Shown here piece by piece: positions 1 to 8,319 of a stretch of 64,000 nt of DNA. Position 1 is the stretch's first letter; every line of letters begins with the position of its first letter. The position numbers were made by a program, and so were the translations under genes. The DNA comes from JACOTK01 sp963743945 (GTDB lineage: Bacteria; Actinomycetota; Acidimicrobiia; Acidimicrobiales; CADCSY01): contig CAVURO010000001.1 of the NCBI GenBank assembly GCA_963743945.1, forward strand, positions 1 through 64,000, written 5' to 3'. The notes under the pieces are model-generated. The model was not told the DNA's origin. It ran no database searches and saw nothing but the letters and a program-made list of their open reading frames with translations.

Positions 1-21
1 CAAATCCTACCCCCGCCACCA
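1..21 (+). tRNA. 3' end of a tRNA gene (5' part outside the window)
   Basis: The first 21 bases read as the last part of a tRNA. Bases 1-5 (CAAAT) are the end of a TTCAAAT-type T loop, 6-10 (CCTAC) the 3' strand of the T stem, 11-17 (CCCCGCC) the 3' acceptor strand, and 18-21 (ACCA) the discriminator plus encoded CCA. The anticodon lies outside the window, so the isotype is unknown. A phage-type integrase gene starts about 350 bases downstream, which fits the use of a tRNA 3' end as an attachment site. I found no second copy of this end by eye in the first 5 kb. Confidence 0.7.
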
Positions 22-37
22 ACGAAAATCCCAGGTC

Positions 38-72
38 AGAGGCGCTTTTCCGAGCAATCGGAAAGGGCCTCT
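38..72 (+). terminator. GNRA-capped hairpin after the tRNA
   Basis: AGAGGC (38-43) pairs with GCCTCT (67-72), and an inner stem (45-53 with 58-66, one mismatch or bulge) closes on a GCAA tetraloop. It sits 16 bases after the tRNA CCA. No long T run follows, so it may be a terminator, a processing element or part of an attachment site. Confidence 0.5.
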
Positions 73-367
73 CTGGCGTCTCAGGGCCGGATTTCTACAG
101 TATTTTCTACAGTCCGGCGTGGGACGGGCGTACCTGCGTTGGTTCGGCGAGGGACGCGACGGTACGGACCTCGTGTCGAGGGGCGCCGATCGGGCGGTGG
201 CCCGCCGGGCCCATTCCGGGACGCGCTGCCATCTGCGGAGGCACCGTGGACCTTGGGGTTGAGCAGGCGTACGGTAGGCGGTGCAGCGCCGGTTCCCGTC
301 GGACGCCCCGGGGTCGGCCATGCTCCGCTGCCTGGTGTCCCTTCTGTGGTGATCGAAGGGAACGCTG
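73..367. other. Non-coding gap between tRNA end and integrase
   Basis: I see no convincing gene here: the open frames on both strands look like random GC-rich frames. The only clear signal is a Shine-Dalgarno-like GAAGGGA just before the integrase ATG at 368. The gap is a reasonable place for recombinase arm sites, but I could not identify repeats that would show this. Confidence 0.4.
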
Positions 368-1644
368 ATGCGCGGTTCTGTCGCGAAGAAGGGGAAGAAG
401 TGGTACGCGGTCGTCTACGACGGCGTGGATCCACTGACGGGTAAGGACCGTCGGCGTTGGGTGGGAGCCAGCACCCGGCGCGCCGACGCCGAGCGGCTGC
501 TGGCGGAGCTCATCCAGCGCAAGTACGAGGGTGAATCCGTCGTGCCGGAGAAGGTCACGCTGGAGGACTACCTCTTGCAGCGGTGGCTCCCGATCCAGCA
601 GACGCGAGTCCGCCCCAGCACCTACGACTCGTACCGCCGCAACATCCGGCTGCACGTCGCTCCGGCTCTCGGTCGCCGGTCGTTGGAGAAGCTGACGGTC
701 GAGGACCTGGACTTGTTCTACGCGCGCCTGTTGGCCGAGGGGAACCGGCGCAAGGGTGACGGACCGGGCCTCTCATCGAAGTCGGTACGGAACATCCACC
801 TGATGCTGAACAAGGCGCTCAACGATGCAGTGCGCAAGGGCATCGTGATCCGCAATGTCGCTTCGCTGGCGGACGCGCCGTCGGTGGGTGCCCGGTCGTC
901 CGAGACGATCAAGGCCTGGGAGGCCGATCAGCTCCGGGACTTCCTCTCGGCCATCCAGGATCACCGGCTCTATGCCGCCTTCCACCTGTCGTCGCACACA
1001 GGGATGCGCCGAGGGGAGATCCTGGGCTTGCGGTGGTGCGACCTCGACCTCGAGGCCCGGCGTCTCTCGGTTCGTCAGTCACTATTGACGATCTCGTACG
1101 AAGTCCAGATCTCGGGTGTGAAGACGAGCGCCGGCCGTCGCACGATCGACCTCGATCCGGGCACCGTGGCCGTGATGCGTCGCTGGCACCAGGTCCGCAC
1201 CGAGGAGCGCAGCGGCGTCGCACCGGAACGGGACGACCTTGTGTTCACCAAGCCTGATGGCAGCTGGATCCACCCCGACTACTTCAGCCAGACCTTCGAC
1301 AGGAGGGTCGGGAAGCTCGACGTGCCGACGATCAGCCTGCACGATCTCCGACACACGCACGCCACGCTGCTGCTGAAGCCGGCGTGCCCGTGAAGGTCGT
1401 GAGCGAACGCCTCGGCCATGCCAACGTCGCGTTCACGATGAACGTCTACCAGCACGTTCTCCCCGGGATGCAGGCCGAGGCGGCCGCTACCTTCGCCCAG
1501 CTCCTCGAGATGGTCGCCGAGGACGCGGACCCGCCATTGGACGAAGAGCCCGAGCCTCGTGATGACGGTGGCGGCGCCCAGGCTGACGACGACGGCGACG
1601 ACACCGAGAACGCTGACGCGCCCGACGATCCGATGGAACGATGA
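368..1644 (+). pseudogene. int: Tyrosine-family site-specific integrase, split by a frameshift
   Basis: This encodes a phage-type tyrosine recombinase in two frames. The first frame (368-1393) has an N-terminal AP2-like arm-binding segment (KKGKKWYAVVYDG), a SAM-like core-binding domain, the first catalytic Arg in GMRRGEILGLRW and the HxxR box in HDLRHTHATLLLK. It then stops. The reading continues one frame over from about 1380 with VPVKVVSERLGHANVAFT and the tyrosine box NVYQHV, followed by an acidic tail. Restoring one G in AAGCC near 1376-1380 rejoins LLLKAGVPVK. The break separates HxxR from the catalytic Tyr, so as written the enzyme is dead. A real mutation and a base-calling error cannot be told apart here. 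The adjacent tRNA end suggests it belonged to a tRNA-integrated element. Confidence 0.85.
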
Positions 1645-1940
1645 GTTTCATGACCTACCGAGACGACTCCGAGGACAGTCCCGCCCTGGCGTTGTGGGGC
1701 GAGCGATTGGCCGGGTATTTCAGCGGCCAGGAGGGGGTCGAGGCTCTGCGTTCGCGCATCCAGCCGATCCCGCCCTGGCCGGAGGCCGACAACCCCATGC
1801 TCGGCTACCTGATCGCTCGCGCAATGGAGATCAACGAGGAAGGCGGACTCGAGACGGCGCTCACCTGGATCGCCGTACACGCCTGGTTCGAGTCAGCGAT
1901 CGACACGCGAGCGACGCTCATCAGGAGTCTCGGGGCGTAG
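1641..1940 (+). CDS. Hypothetical protein, translationally coupled to the integrase
   Basis: A 99-residue acidic soluble protein whose ATG overlaps the integrase stop by four bases (ATGA), so it probably shared the integrase transcript. It begins MSFMTYRDDSEDSPALALWG and contains a predicted helical core with several Trp and Glu residues; no membrane segment, cysteine cluster or known motif is visible. I do not recognise a family. Its fixed coupling to the integrase suggests a mobile-element accessory gene, perhaps a small directionality or regulatory protein, but it lacks an obvious helix-turn-helix. Confidence 0.55.
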   Translation: MSFMTYRDDSEDSPALALWGERLAGYFSGQEGVEALRSRIQPIPPWPEADNPMLGYLIARAMEINEEGGLETALTWIAVHAWFESAIDTRATLIRSLGA

Positions 1941-1996
1941 CGCAGCGGCGGCCGTTGTCCGGACAGGGCTGCGTCGCTCCGACTCGGAACCGGCGC

Positions 1997-2254
1997 CTAC
2001 TCCAGCCCGTCGGTGTTCAGCGAGCCCAAGAACTTCCGAATGAAGCGTCTCGTCTGGTCGAGATCGGCCAGGTGCTTCTGGTCGAAACGGCTGTCGGACC
2101 AGGAGGTCTTGCCCGTCGAACGAAAGCCCAGCTGTCCGCCCGAGATCTTGTAGTGCCTGGTCTCTCTGAAGTTCCTGCCGCTGTAGTGGGTCGTCGCTTC
2201 AAACCCCTCGTTCTTCGCTAGCAGCTGCTGGAGCACCTTCTCTGTTAGGCGCAT
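1997..2254 (-). CDS. Small hypothetical protein of the mobile region
   Basis: An 85-residue protein starting MRLTEKVLQQLLAKNEGF, with a Gly/Arg/Tyr-rich middle (HYSGRNFRETRHYKISGGQL) and a C-terminal helix ending LGSLNTDGLE. The composition looks like a compact folded domain with alternating beta strands rather than a random frame, and its codon use differs from the surrounding GC-rich genes. It begins three bases after the stop of the small basic gene at 2258-2386, with GAGG upstream, so the two form an operon. No family recognised; a phage or plasmid origin is an inference from its place beside the integrase. Confidence 0.55.
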   Translation of the reverse strand: MRLTEKVLQQLLAKNEGFEATTHYSGRNFRETRHYKISGGQLGFRSTGKTSWSDSRFDQKHLADLDQTRRFIRKFLGSLNTDGLE

Positions 2255-2257
2255 GAC

Positions 2258-2386
2258 CTACCTCTTCTTCGCTTCCTTCTTCAGCTTCGCCATCTTCTCC
2301 AGCAAGTTGGCCTTCTCGTTGAGCCGCTTCGCCTCGGCTCGGAGTTCTCTCGGGGTCCTGTTCTTCGCGCCGGGGGTCCGGGCCAT
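2258..2386 (-). CDS. Tiny basic helical protein
   Basis: A 42-residue Lys/Arg-rich protein starting MARTPGAKNRTPRELRAEAK and ending KMAKLKKEAKKR. The ATG at 2386 is preferred because GAGGAG lies eight bases upstream. It looks like one amphipathic helix with a basic N-terminal arm, typical of small DNA-associated proteins in phages and integrative elements. It is first in a two-gene operon with the gene ending at 1997. Function unknown. Confidence 0.5.
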   Translation of the reverse strand: MARTPGAKNRTPRELRAEAKRLNEKANLLEKMAKLKKEAKKR

Positions 2387-2416
2387 GGTGTGTGCTCCTC
2401 TGTGTGGGCTAGAGAA

Positions 2417-2422
2417 ATCATA
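2417..2422 (-). promoter_or_regulatory. -10 box for the 2386-1997 operon
   Basis: TATGAT on the minus strand, in a locally AT-rich patch, about 30 bases before the ATG. This leaves room for a leader carrying the GAGGAG ribosome site. No good -35 seen. Confidence 0.4.
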
Positions 2423-2638
2423 TCTTTGGCTAGAAGTACGATTACAGGCCACCGTACCACGACTCGAACCGTCCGGCGCAGCGCGGACTGGGCGGGCTCG
2501 TATCCGTGGACGGTTCCTCGTTGTCGACCAAGCCGCCTGGTGGCTGGCACTGGGACGCCGATGACCCGCCGAGGAACACCCAAGGGACGACCAGACCGTG
2601 GGTGATGCGTCTCGCCTCTGGGCTTTCGCGGAAGGCCG

Positions 2639-2644
2639 TACCTT
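2639..2644 (+). promoter_or_regulatory. -10 box, leaderless start for the gene at 2651
   Basis: TACCTT ends six bases before the ATG and no ribosome site is present, so transcription probably starts at or next to the start codon. Confidence 0.4.
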
Positions 2645-2650
2645 GTTGGG

Positions 2651-3909
2651 ATGGTGGACCTCTTGAGCGAAGCCCTCGACGGGATACTCGGCGAGGGTGA
2701 CGAGTTCACGCTCGAGCGGCTCGAAGCGATCTTGGGCGCTTCGTCCGAGCGAGCCTGGGCCGGGATCGAAACGACGTTCGCCGGAGCCGGCTGGTACGGG
2801 CGCGACGCAGATCCGTACGAGGCGCCCACGGTACCCATGGACGCACCATCACCGGCACGGGTCCCGACGATCGAGGCGGACCGACGGCTATGGCTCGCCC
2901 GCTACAACCCTGCCGACCCGGACTTCGATGTGCCAGACATCGATGACGACTCGAAGTTCCCTTGGGCTCACCCGGAGGCGGCGCCGCGCGACGGATGGTG
3001 GCTCAGCTCCCTGAACACCCCGAAGGGGCGCACTGCCATCGCGGAGATCTCGACGGGGGATCTGGTCATCTGCCAGCGAACTGATCCGAAGCAGGACCGC
3101 GATCCAGCAGACACCCGTCGTGACAACATGCTTGTCGGCGTCTGCGTCATCGGCATGAAGGACTCCTGGGATGACGCCGGAACTGGCCTGCGTGAGCACC
3201 GGGGCGTGCATGGTCCCCCTGGCCAAGTTCAACTATCCCGTTCCGCGCCGTACGGCCCGCAACCATCACCGGCTGCGAGGCGAGAGCTTCAAGGCCCCCC
3301 GCCAGCTCCCAGGCCGTGGCGGCCCCATCGGCTTCGGACTCTCTGCGGTCGACTGGACGATGCCGTTGAGTTGCTCTCGGTGTGCGGCATCCCACCAGAG
3401 GCCTCGCGGAGCCCGACACCGCCAGGCTGGCGGCGCGGCTTCGCGCCTCGGAGACCGGGAACAGGCTGTTCCTCCAACTCCGCTACGACGCCGTCCTCCA
3501 AGATCGTGTGCGCCGGATCCACGAACGCGAAGCCGAACAAAGGGCCGAGGTGTGGGCAGCCGGCGAGGGGTACGTGAAGCGCGCCGAGTACCAGCACGTC
3601 CCACTGGCCGGATTCGACCTGTTGTTCGCTGACGCGAACGGCGCGCTCCTGCAGGTCGAGGTCAAGGGGTACGCGAGCCGCAACCTCTCAACGGTCCACC
3701 TTCAGCCATCCCAGGCGTGGAGGGCGACGGACGCTGCGGGCGGCTTGCCGCCCCACTGGCGGCTGTTCGCGCGAGGAACGAGAGGGTCATCGCCGGATGC
3801 TCGTCGCATCGGAGCCCAGGCGTCAAAGTCCAGCTTGCGACACTCGGATGGGGTTGTCGGCACGCACAGGTTCACTACACGTTCGATAAGGGTAAGTTAC
3901 TTGACATAA
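2651..3909 (+). pseudogene. Decayed gene with a DUF3883-like C-terminal domain
   Basis: Coding signal runs through three frames. Frame one from 2651 gives an acidic N-terminal part with a conserved-looking ARYNPADPDFD...GDLVICQRTD section up to about 3180. It then shifts to a frame giving MVPLAKFNYPVPRR and GGPIGFGLSAVDW near 3210-3355. It returns near 3360 to read LDDAVELLSVCGIPPEA, then shifts again near 3405 to LAEPDTARLAARLRASETGN and LLFADANGALLQVEVKGYAS. The VEVKG core resembles the nuclease-like end of DUF3883/NO-VEIN proteins, often linked to restriction and defence. At least three indels are needed, so this looks truly degraded rather than one sequencing error. The end near 3909 is approximate. 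Confidence 0.6.
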
Positions 3910-4039
3910 CGAGCATTATCGGCGGTTTAGAGTGGAAGGCGCACTCACCTCGACTTGAATCGACCCATCGGGCGATCGGTCCCCTCGTGGAGAGGAGCGA
4001 CCCTTTGTCCACGCACGGCCAAGTACTCGTCGACAACGA

Positions 4040-4300
4040 TCAAGTAGCACCAGGCTCGCAGTCGCCTTCGTCAGCACCGGCGCCACCAGAGAGCATTGCA
4101 TCGACATTGCCCAGGGCGGCGAGGGACTCGGCAAAGTCATCGGCCAAATCGCCGGTGGTGATCCGCAGCAGGATCGCACGCCCTTCGGGCGTGATGCGCG
4201 GGTCACCAGCGCGGCGTTGCCGACGAAAATCCTCGAGGAGTTGTTGGCCTCTGGTCACCGCTCCATTGTGGCGCGTCGAAACGACAACAGCGACCCTCAT
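4040..4300 (-). CDS. Small hypothetical protein coupled to the upstream lipoprotein
   Basis: An 86-residue protein with the central section GQQLLEDFRRQRRAGDPRIT and LLRITTGDLADDFAESLAAL. Its ATG at 4300 overlaps the stop of the lipoprotein gene by four bases (ATGA), which is the main reason to accept it. No membrane segment or motif is visible and I do not recognise the family. A later GTG (4258) is an alternative start. Confidence 0.45.
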   Translation of the reverse strand: MRVAVVVSTRHNGAVTRGQQLLEDFRRQRRAGDPRITPEGRAILLRITTGDLADDFAESLAALGNVDAMLSGGAGADEGDCEPGAT

Positions 4301-4737
4301 GGCTCCGAGGTGATGCCACCGTCAGAAGACGAGCCGCTCCTCCTGACGGTGGTAGAGACCTGCCGCGTGCTCATGAAATTGTCCGGACAATGGAGGTGTG
4401 TCCCGGAAGCGGGCCCGATTCCCAGCCCTCCCACTCGTGGAGACTTCGGTACGAGGGCATCGCAGAGCTCGTCGGGCGTCAGCGAATCGGTCGGTGCCAG
4501 CCGCAGGGCCACCCCCGGGTTCTCGCAATCCGGCCTCCGACAGAGATCGCCCTTCTGCTCGGTGGCGACCAAAACAAATCCTTCCGGCAGAGGATAGGTG
4601 GAGGCCACCTGCCCAAGTTCGTCCCAGGTCGACGCTGGTCGGTCACCTATCGAGCAACCGACCCCAGCCGTTCCCAGCAGGACGGCACATACGACCAGCC
4701 AGACGCCCCACGGCTGTTCATGCTGTCGGTGGGCCAT
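4297..4737 (-). CDS. Predicted lipoprotein of unknown function
   Basis: A 146-residue secreted protein. The start MAHRQHEQPWGV is chosen so that a short polar region is followed by the hydrophobic stretch LVVCAVLLGTAGVGC, whose end is a lipobox with Cys as the predicted lipidated residue. The mature part has several Cys (LCRRPDCENPG, ELCDALVPK, HLHCPDNF) that could form disulfides outside the membrane. It follows the UbiB-type kinase gene by about 20 bases and overlaps the next gene, so the three are probably co-transcribed. Function not identified. Confidence 0.6.
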   Translation of the reverse strand: MAHRQHEQPWGVWLVVCAVLLGTAGVGCSIGDRPASTWDELGQVASTYPLPEGFVLVATEQKGDLCRRPDCENPGVALRLAPTDSLTPDELCDALVPKSPRVGGLGIGPASGTHLHCPDNFMSTRQVSTTVRRSGSSSDGGITSEP

Positions 4738-4757
4738 TAGAAATCTCGCTGGAGCGA

Positions 4758-6185
4758 TCACCTGGTGGTCGGGGTCGGCTCCCTGCCTGGAGTGGGTTCG
4801 GTGGTGACCAGCGCCAACATGAGCTGGAGGCGATCGAGTGCCTTGCGATCCAGGACACCGCCGAGAATCATGCGCAACAGCTCGGGCTCGTTCAGGATGT
4901 TGATGTCCGGTGCGATCAGCTTGGCGTAGCGCTCGAAGTAGATCGCCTGTTTCACGAACAGAATCAGCTCGTTGGGCAGCTGGAGTCGGTATCGCACCGC
5001 GATGCGCACGATGGCGGTCAGGATGTTCCCGTAGGACACCTCGACGAGGGGGCGGTTCAGCTCCACCCGAACGAGCTCCCGCACCTCGTTGGCGAGCACC
5101 TCGTAGTCCATCTCACCCTCACGGGCACGGACCCCCAGGTCGTCGATGATGGCCGCGACCCGGGTGTAGTCATCCTGCAGCAGGATCGCCGGCAGGTCCT
5201 CGGACAGGATCCGCTGGATCACGTCACGCATCGTCGGCTCGAGTCGGCCCATGATGCCGAAATCAAGGATGGCGACCTTGCCGTCCGGCGTGATGAAGAG
5301 GTTGCCCGCGTGCACGTCGCCGTGGAACAACCCGTACAGGAGGCTCCCCTCGATCCACACCCGCACCGCCTGCAGGCCGACCTCGAGCATGCCTTCGGGC
5401 ATGTGGTCGCTCATGGCCACGACATCGACCGGCGCCCCCTCCAGGAACGTCATCACCAGCACGTGCTCGGCGATCATGCCCTCGATGGGCGTCGGCACGA
5501 TGACTCCCCCGTTGGCGTCGCTCCTGTCGAGGTTGGTCGCAAACTCGACCATGAACGCCGCCTCGTTGCGGAAGTCGATCTCGGAGTGCAACGTGACGGA
5601 GAAATCGTCGATCACGGCAACCGGCTTGGCGAGGCGCCCGATGGTGGTCATGCGCTCGATGGCACCGGCGCCAAAGCGCATGAGCCGCAGGTCGCGCTCG
5701 ATGCGCCCACGGAGTCCGGGGCGGGCAACCTTGACCGCAACCTCGGTGCCATCGTGCAACCGTGCCCGATGGACCTGCGCGACCGACGCCGCAGCAATGG
5801 GCTTGGGGTCGAACCACGCGAAGAGCTCCTCCACCGGGGCCCCGAGCTCGGCCTCGATGGTTCTCGGCGCGTGGTCGGGAGGTTCGGGGGGCAGCGAGTC
5901 CAACAGGTGACGCAGCTCGGTGGTCAGCTCCTCGGGGAACAGGCCGGGGCTGGAGGCAATGAGCTGTCCGAACTTGATGAACGACGGACCGAGCTCGGTG
6001 AAGCTGCGACGGAGCGTGACGGCAAGCGCCTGAGGGCCCCCCCGCTTGGCGCGCGTCAGGCGCGGCGCCTCCCGGATGACCGATGCCACGCCATGGCGAG
6101 TCAGCACGCCGGCTATGCGCGCCAGTCGCCATCCGTCGCCGAGCTGCACGCGGCCAGGGGCCGCGTCCTGCTGCTTACCGGTCAT
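4758..6185 (-). CDS. ABC1/UbiB/AarF-family atypical kinase
   Basis: A 475-residue member of the ABC1 (UbiB) family, atypical protein-kinase-like ATPases linked to quinone or isoprenoid lipid metabolism. Hallmarks: the KxGQ segment in SFIKFGQLIASSPGLFPEEL, the Ala-rich nucleotide loop AAASVAQVHRARL, the lysine in VAVKVARPG, the catalytic loop LFHGDVHAGNLFI and the metal motif ILDFGIMG. The C-terminal third (from LVRVELNRPL) is helical with hydrophobic stretches as in membrane-bound relatives. The start at 6185 is favoured over 6206 because GGGGGA lies just upstream. It is divergent from the SCP2-like gene. Confidence 0.88.
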   Translation of the reverse strand: MTGKQQDAAPGRVQLGDGWRLARIAGVLTRHGVASVIREAPRLTRAKRGGPQALAVTLRRSFTELGPSFIKFGQLIASSPGLFPEELTTELRHLLDSLPPEPPDHAPRTIEAELGAPVEELFAWFDPKPIAAASVAQVHRARLHDGTEVAVKVARPGLRGRIERDLRLMRFGAGAIERMTTIGRLAKPVAVIDDFSVTLHSEIDFRNEAAFMVEFATNLDRSDANGGVIVPTPIEGMIAEHVLVMTFLEGAPVDVVAMSDHMPEGMLEVGLQAVRVWIEGSLLYGLFHGDVHAGNLFITPDGKVAILDFGIMGRLEPTMRDVIQRILSEDLPAILLQDDYTRVAAIIDDLGVRAREGEMDYEVLANEVRELVRVELNRPLVEVSYGNILTAIVRIAVRYRLQLPNELILFVKQAIYFERYAKLIAPDINILNEPELLRMILGGVLDRKALDRLQLMLALVTTEPTPGREPTPTTR

Positions 6186-6253
6186 CAATTCCCCCCGATG
6201 GCTCAAGACCCATTTTCTGCTCGCGATCGTAACTTGTCTGCTATATGTTGGCT

Positions 6254-6661
6254 ATGGCTACCTACCAGTTTCTTTCGGACGAGTGGTTCGAGGAGATCGA
6301 TCGCCTGCGTGAGCCCATCCAGGCGCTCGAGGACAAACCACTCAACATTCGCGTGACCGACGGCCCCGGCGGCGAACGGCTGTTGCACATGGCGGGACTC
6401 GACATCGGCCAGGGGTCTCTCGACAGCGCAACCGCCACCGTCGTGGTTCCCTACGCAACCGCACGCCGCATGCTCTTCGAGGCCGATGACCTCGCACAAG
6501 CCGCCATGCAGGCCGTGATGAGTGGCGAGATCAAGGTGGAGGGCAACCTGAGCGCCGTGATGGACCTCGCGACGCCGCTGACGGATTCGGGGCTCACCCC
6601 CGACGATCAGAAGGCCATGATCGGCATCCTCCGCAAGCGACTCTCCGCTTTCACGGAGTAG
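6254..6661 (+). CDS. SCP2 sterol-binding-like protein
   Basis: A 135-residue protein with SCP2 features: an amphipathic start (TYQFLSDEWFEEIDRL), a beta-rich centre, and the typical end with a GEIKVEGNLSAVMDL segment, where the lipid-binding fold normally has a G-x-x-x-x-G-D/N motif. Such proteins bind lipids or acyl-CoA, or act as accessory domains in fatty acid metabolism. ATG 6254 is chosen because the protein then starts at the conserved region; ATG 6245 is three codons upstream. The region ahead (TAACTT, TATGTT) holds possible -10 boxes, and no ribosome site is seen. Confidence 0.7.
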   Translation: MATYQFLSDEWFEEIDRLREPIQALEDKPLNIRVTDGPGGERLLHMAGLDIGQGSLDSATATVVVPYATARRMLFEADDLAQAAMQAVMSGEIKVEGNLSAVMDLATPLTDSGLTPDDQKAMIGILRKRLSAFTE

Positions 6662-6710
6662 CCTCCGTTCGGCGATACGGCGTCATGCCGTCAATCGCGT
6701 CGGACGCGGG

Positions 6711-6716
6711 TACGGT
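6711..6716 (+). promoter_or_regulatory. -10 box before the Gly-X-Y protein gene
   Basis: TACGGT, nine bases before ATG 6726; no ribosome site between them. Confidence 0.35.
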
Positions 6717-6725
6717 GGTCGCCCT

Positions 6726-8276
6726 ATGTCACGACGGATTGAGGTCGAACTTACCAGCGACAGGGGCGACGGCTCCTGGACGTGGCGTGCTGCGGGCGCC
6801 CGACTCCCCAAAGGCGAGCTGGACGGAGCGTTGCTGTACGTGGGTGCGAAGGTCGGTGATGTCGTTCGCGCCGATGCCGACTTCGACATCGACGGCATCA
6901 CCATCCTCACCATCCTCGCCCCCAAGGGCGCCCGAGCGCTGCCCGAGACCATCGAGATCATCGGATCCAAACGGGACGACGGACCACTGGTGACAAGCCA
7001 ACTCGTTCCCGGGCGCAAGGGCGACCGCGGCGACCGAGGTGATCGTGGCCCGCGCGGTGACCGGGGCGACCGAGGAGATCGTGGCCCGCGCGGCGACCGG
7101 GGAGATCGTGGCCCGCGCTCCCCTCGTCCCGATGGCCCGCGCTCCGAGCAACGTCCCACCGGCCCTCGTCGGGAGGGACCCCGACCTGAGCGCCCCGCTC
7201 CCCTGCCCGTGCGCCCGAAGGCCAAGAAGCTGCGACCGGGCCGGGTCCATCGCCAGGCGATCGTCGCGAGCCTCCCTCCCGAACAACAGCCCATTGCGGA
7301 ACAGGCGCTCATCGGAGGGCTGCCCGCGGTGCGCAGCGCCATCGAGGAGCAGAACACCCAGGCCCTTGCCGAAGGGCTCCCGACGGTTCCCGTCGATGCG
7401 ATCCTGGCCATCGCCGAGGGACTGCTCCCGCGCCTTCAGCTGGCTGACTGGCTCGACCGGGCCGAGGCTGCCTTGGCCGACGTCAACGAGCTGGCGCTTC
7501 GAGACCTGCGCTCGGTGGTCACCAGCGCCGACGTGGTGCGTGACGAGGCAACCCGTGAGCTTGCAGGTCAACTTCGCGAAGCTCTCGAGCGCCGCACCAG
7601 GGAGGAGGCCGAGCAGTGGCTGGTCGATCTCACCCAATCGATTCAGGCCGGCCGGGTCGTGCGGGCGTTGCGCCTCACCGCTCGCCCGCCCGATGCATCC
7701 GCTGTCGTCCCGGAGGATCTGTCGGCGACCCTCACCGTGGCGGTCGGCACCGCCATGGCAGCCGACACCTTGAGCGATCGATGGATGATGCTGATCGACG
7801 CGCTGGCCTACTCCTCGGTGCGGGCCGACGTTCAGCCGAGCGGCGTGCCGAGCGAGCCGAGCGAGGAGCTGCTCGCCATGGTGCGCAAGCATGCAGGACG
7901 CATGCCGGGAGTTGCGAAGTCGTTCGGCATCGAGCCCCCGCCCGCCAAGACGGCGAGGGCCAAGTCCCCCAAGTCCGCCAAGCCCGCCAAGCCCGCCAAC
8001 AGGCCGCCGGTGCCGTTGGCTCCTCACCGTGATGCGGCACGTGGACCGGCCGTTCTGGTGGGTGGACGTCGGATTCCCCCGCCCCCACCGCCCCGCCGGG
8101 TTGTCGAACCGGCCGTTGTCGAACCGGCCGTTGTCGAACCAACCGCTGTCGAACCGACCGCGGTGGAGCCGACTGTTGCGGAACCGACTGTTGCGGAACC
8201 GACTGTTGCGGAACCGACTGTTGTCGAAACGGTCGAGGGGCCCCCGTCTGTTGTGGCGGAAGAGACGATCGACTGA
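6726..8276 (+). CDS. Hypothetical protein with a Gly-X-Y arginine/aspartate repeat
   Basis: A 516-residue protein in four parts. Residues 1-95 form a small beta-rich domain (RRIEVELTSDRGDGSWTWR, LLYVGAKVGDVVRADADFDI). Residues about 97-130 are a run of Gly-X-Y triplets, mostly GDR and GPR, like a short collagen helix or an RGG-type RNA-binding tract. A helical middle (about 165-370) begins at the basic RPKAKKLRPGRVHRQ. The tail is Lys/Ala/Pro rich and then repeats EPTVAEP-like six-residue units. The beta domain plus basic disordered tract would fit a nucleic-acid-associated protein, but this is inference. No signal peptide, so surface display as true collagen is unlikely. Confidence 0.7.
   Translation: MSRRIEVELTSDRGDGSWTWRAAGARLPKGELDGALLYVGAKVGDVVRADADFDIDGITILTILAPKGARALPETIEIIGSKRDDGPLVTSQLVPGRKGDRGDRGDRGPRGDRGDRGDRGPRGDRGDRGPRSPRPDGPRSEQRPTGPRREGPRPERPAPLPVRPKAKKLRPGRVHRQAIVASLPPEQQPIAEQALIGGLPAVRSAIEEQNTQALAEGLPTVPVDAILAIAEGLLPRLQLADWLDRAEAALADVNELALRDLRSVVTSADVVRDEATRELAGQLREALERRTREEAEQWLVDLTQSIQAGRVVRALRLTARPPDASAVVPEDLSATLTVAVGTAMAADTLSDRWMMLIDALAYSSVRADVQPSGVPSEPSEELLAMVRKHAGRMPGVAKSFGIEPPPAKTARAKSPKSAKPAKPANRPPVPLAPHRDAARGPAVLVGGRRIPPPPPPRRVVEPAVVEPAVVEPTAVEPTAVEPTVAEPTVAEPTVAEPTVVETVEGPPSVVAEETID
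7018..7113 (+). repeat. 9-bp-period repeat coding Gly-X-Y triplets
   Basis: Repeated GGCGACCGN-type 9-base units encode GDR/GPR triplets inside the 6726-8276 gene. Unit copies vary at third positions, suggesting an old repeat kept under protein-level selection. Confidence 0.6.
8097..8240 (+). repeat. 18-bp-period repeats coding VEPxxx units
   Basis: Near-identical units such as GTTGCGGAACCGACT encode the VEPAVVEPTAVEPTVAEP tail of the same protein. Several adjacent copies are base-identical, so slippage here is recent. Confidence 0.65.
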
Positions 8277-8319
8277 CGCTGCTCGGCGGTCGGTCTCGAC
8301 AGGGCGAGCACTGAGCCCA

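Noticed and set aside
3901..3933. TTGACA followed by TAGAGT, a promoter-like pair in an AT-richer stretch
   Set aside because: Spacing of 21 bases is too long, and no plus-strand gene follows.
4060..4100. GGCGCCACCAGAG as a second copy of the tRNA end (right attachment site)
   Set aside because: Only a few bases match the tRNA end CCCCGCCACCA, within a coding frame; not significant.
4398..6356. A 652-codon plus-strand open frame
   Set aside because: Antisense of the ABC1/UbiB kinase gene.
7018..8240. Regular repeats resembling a CRISPR array
   Set aside because: Units are contiguous without unique spacers and are in frame inside one protein gene.
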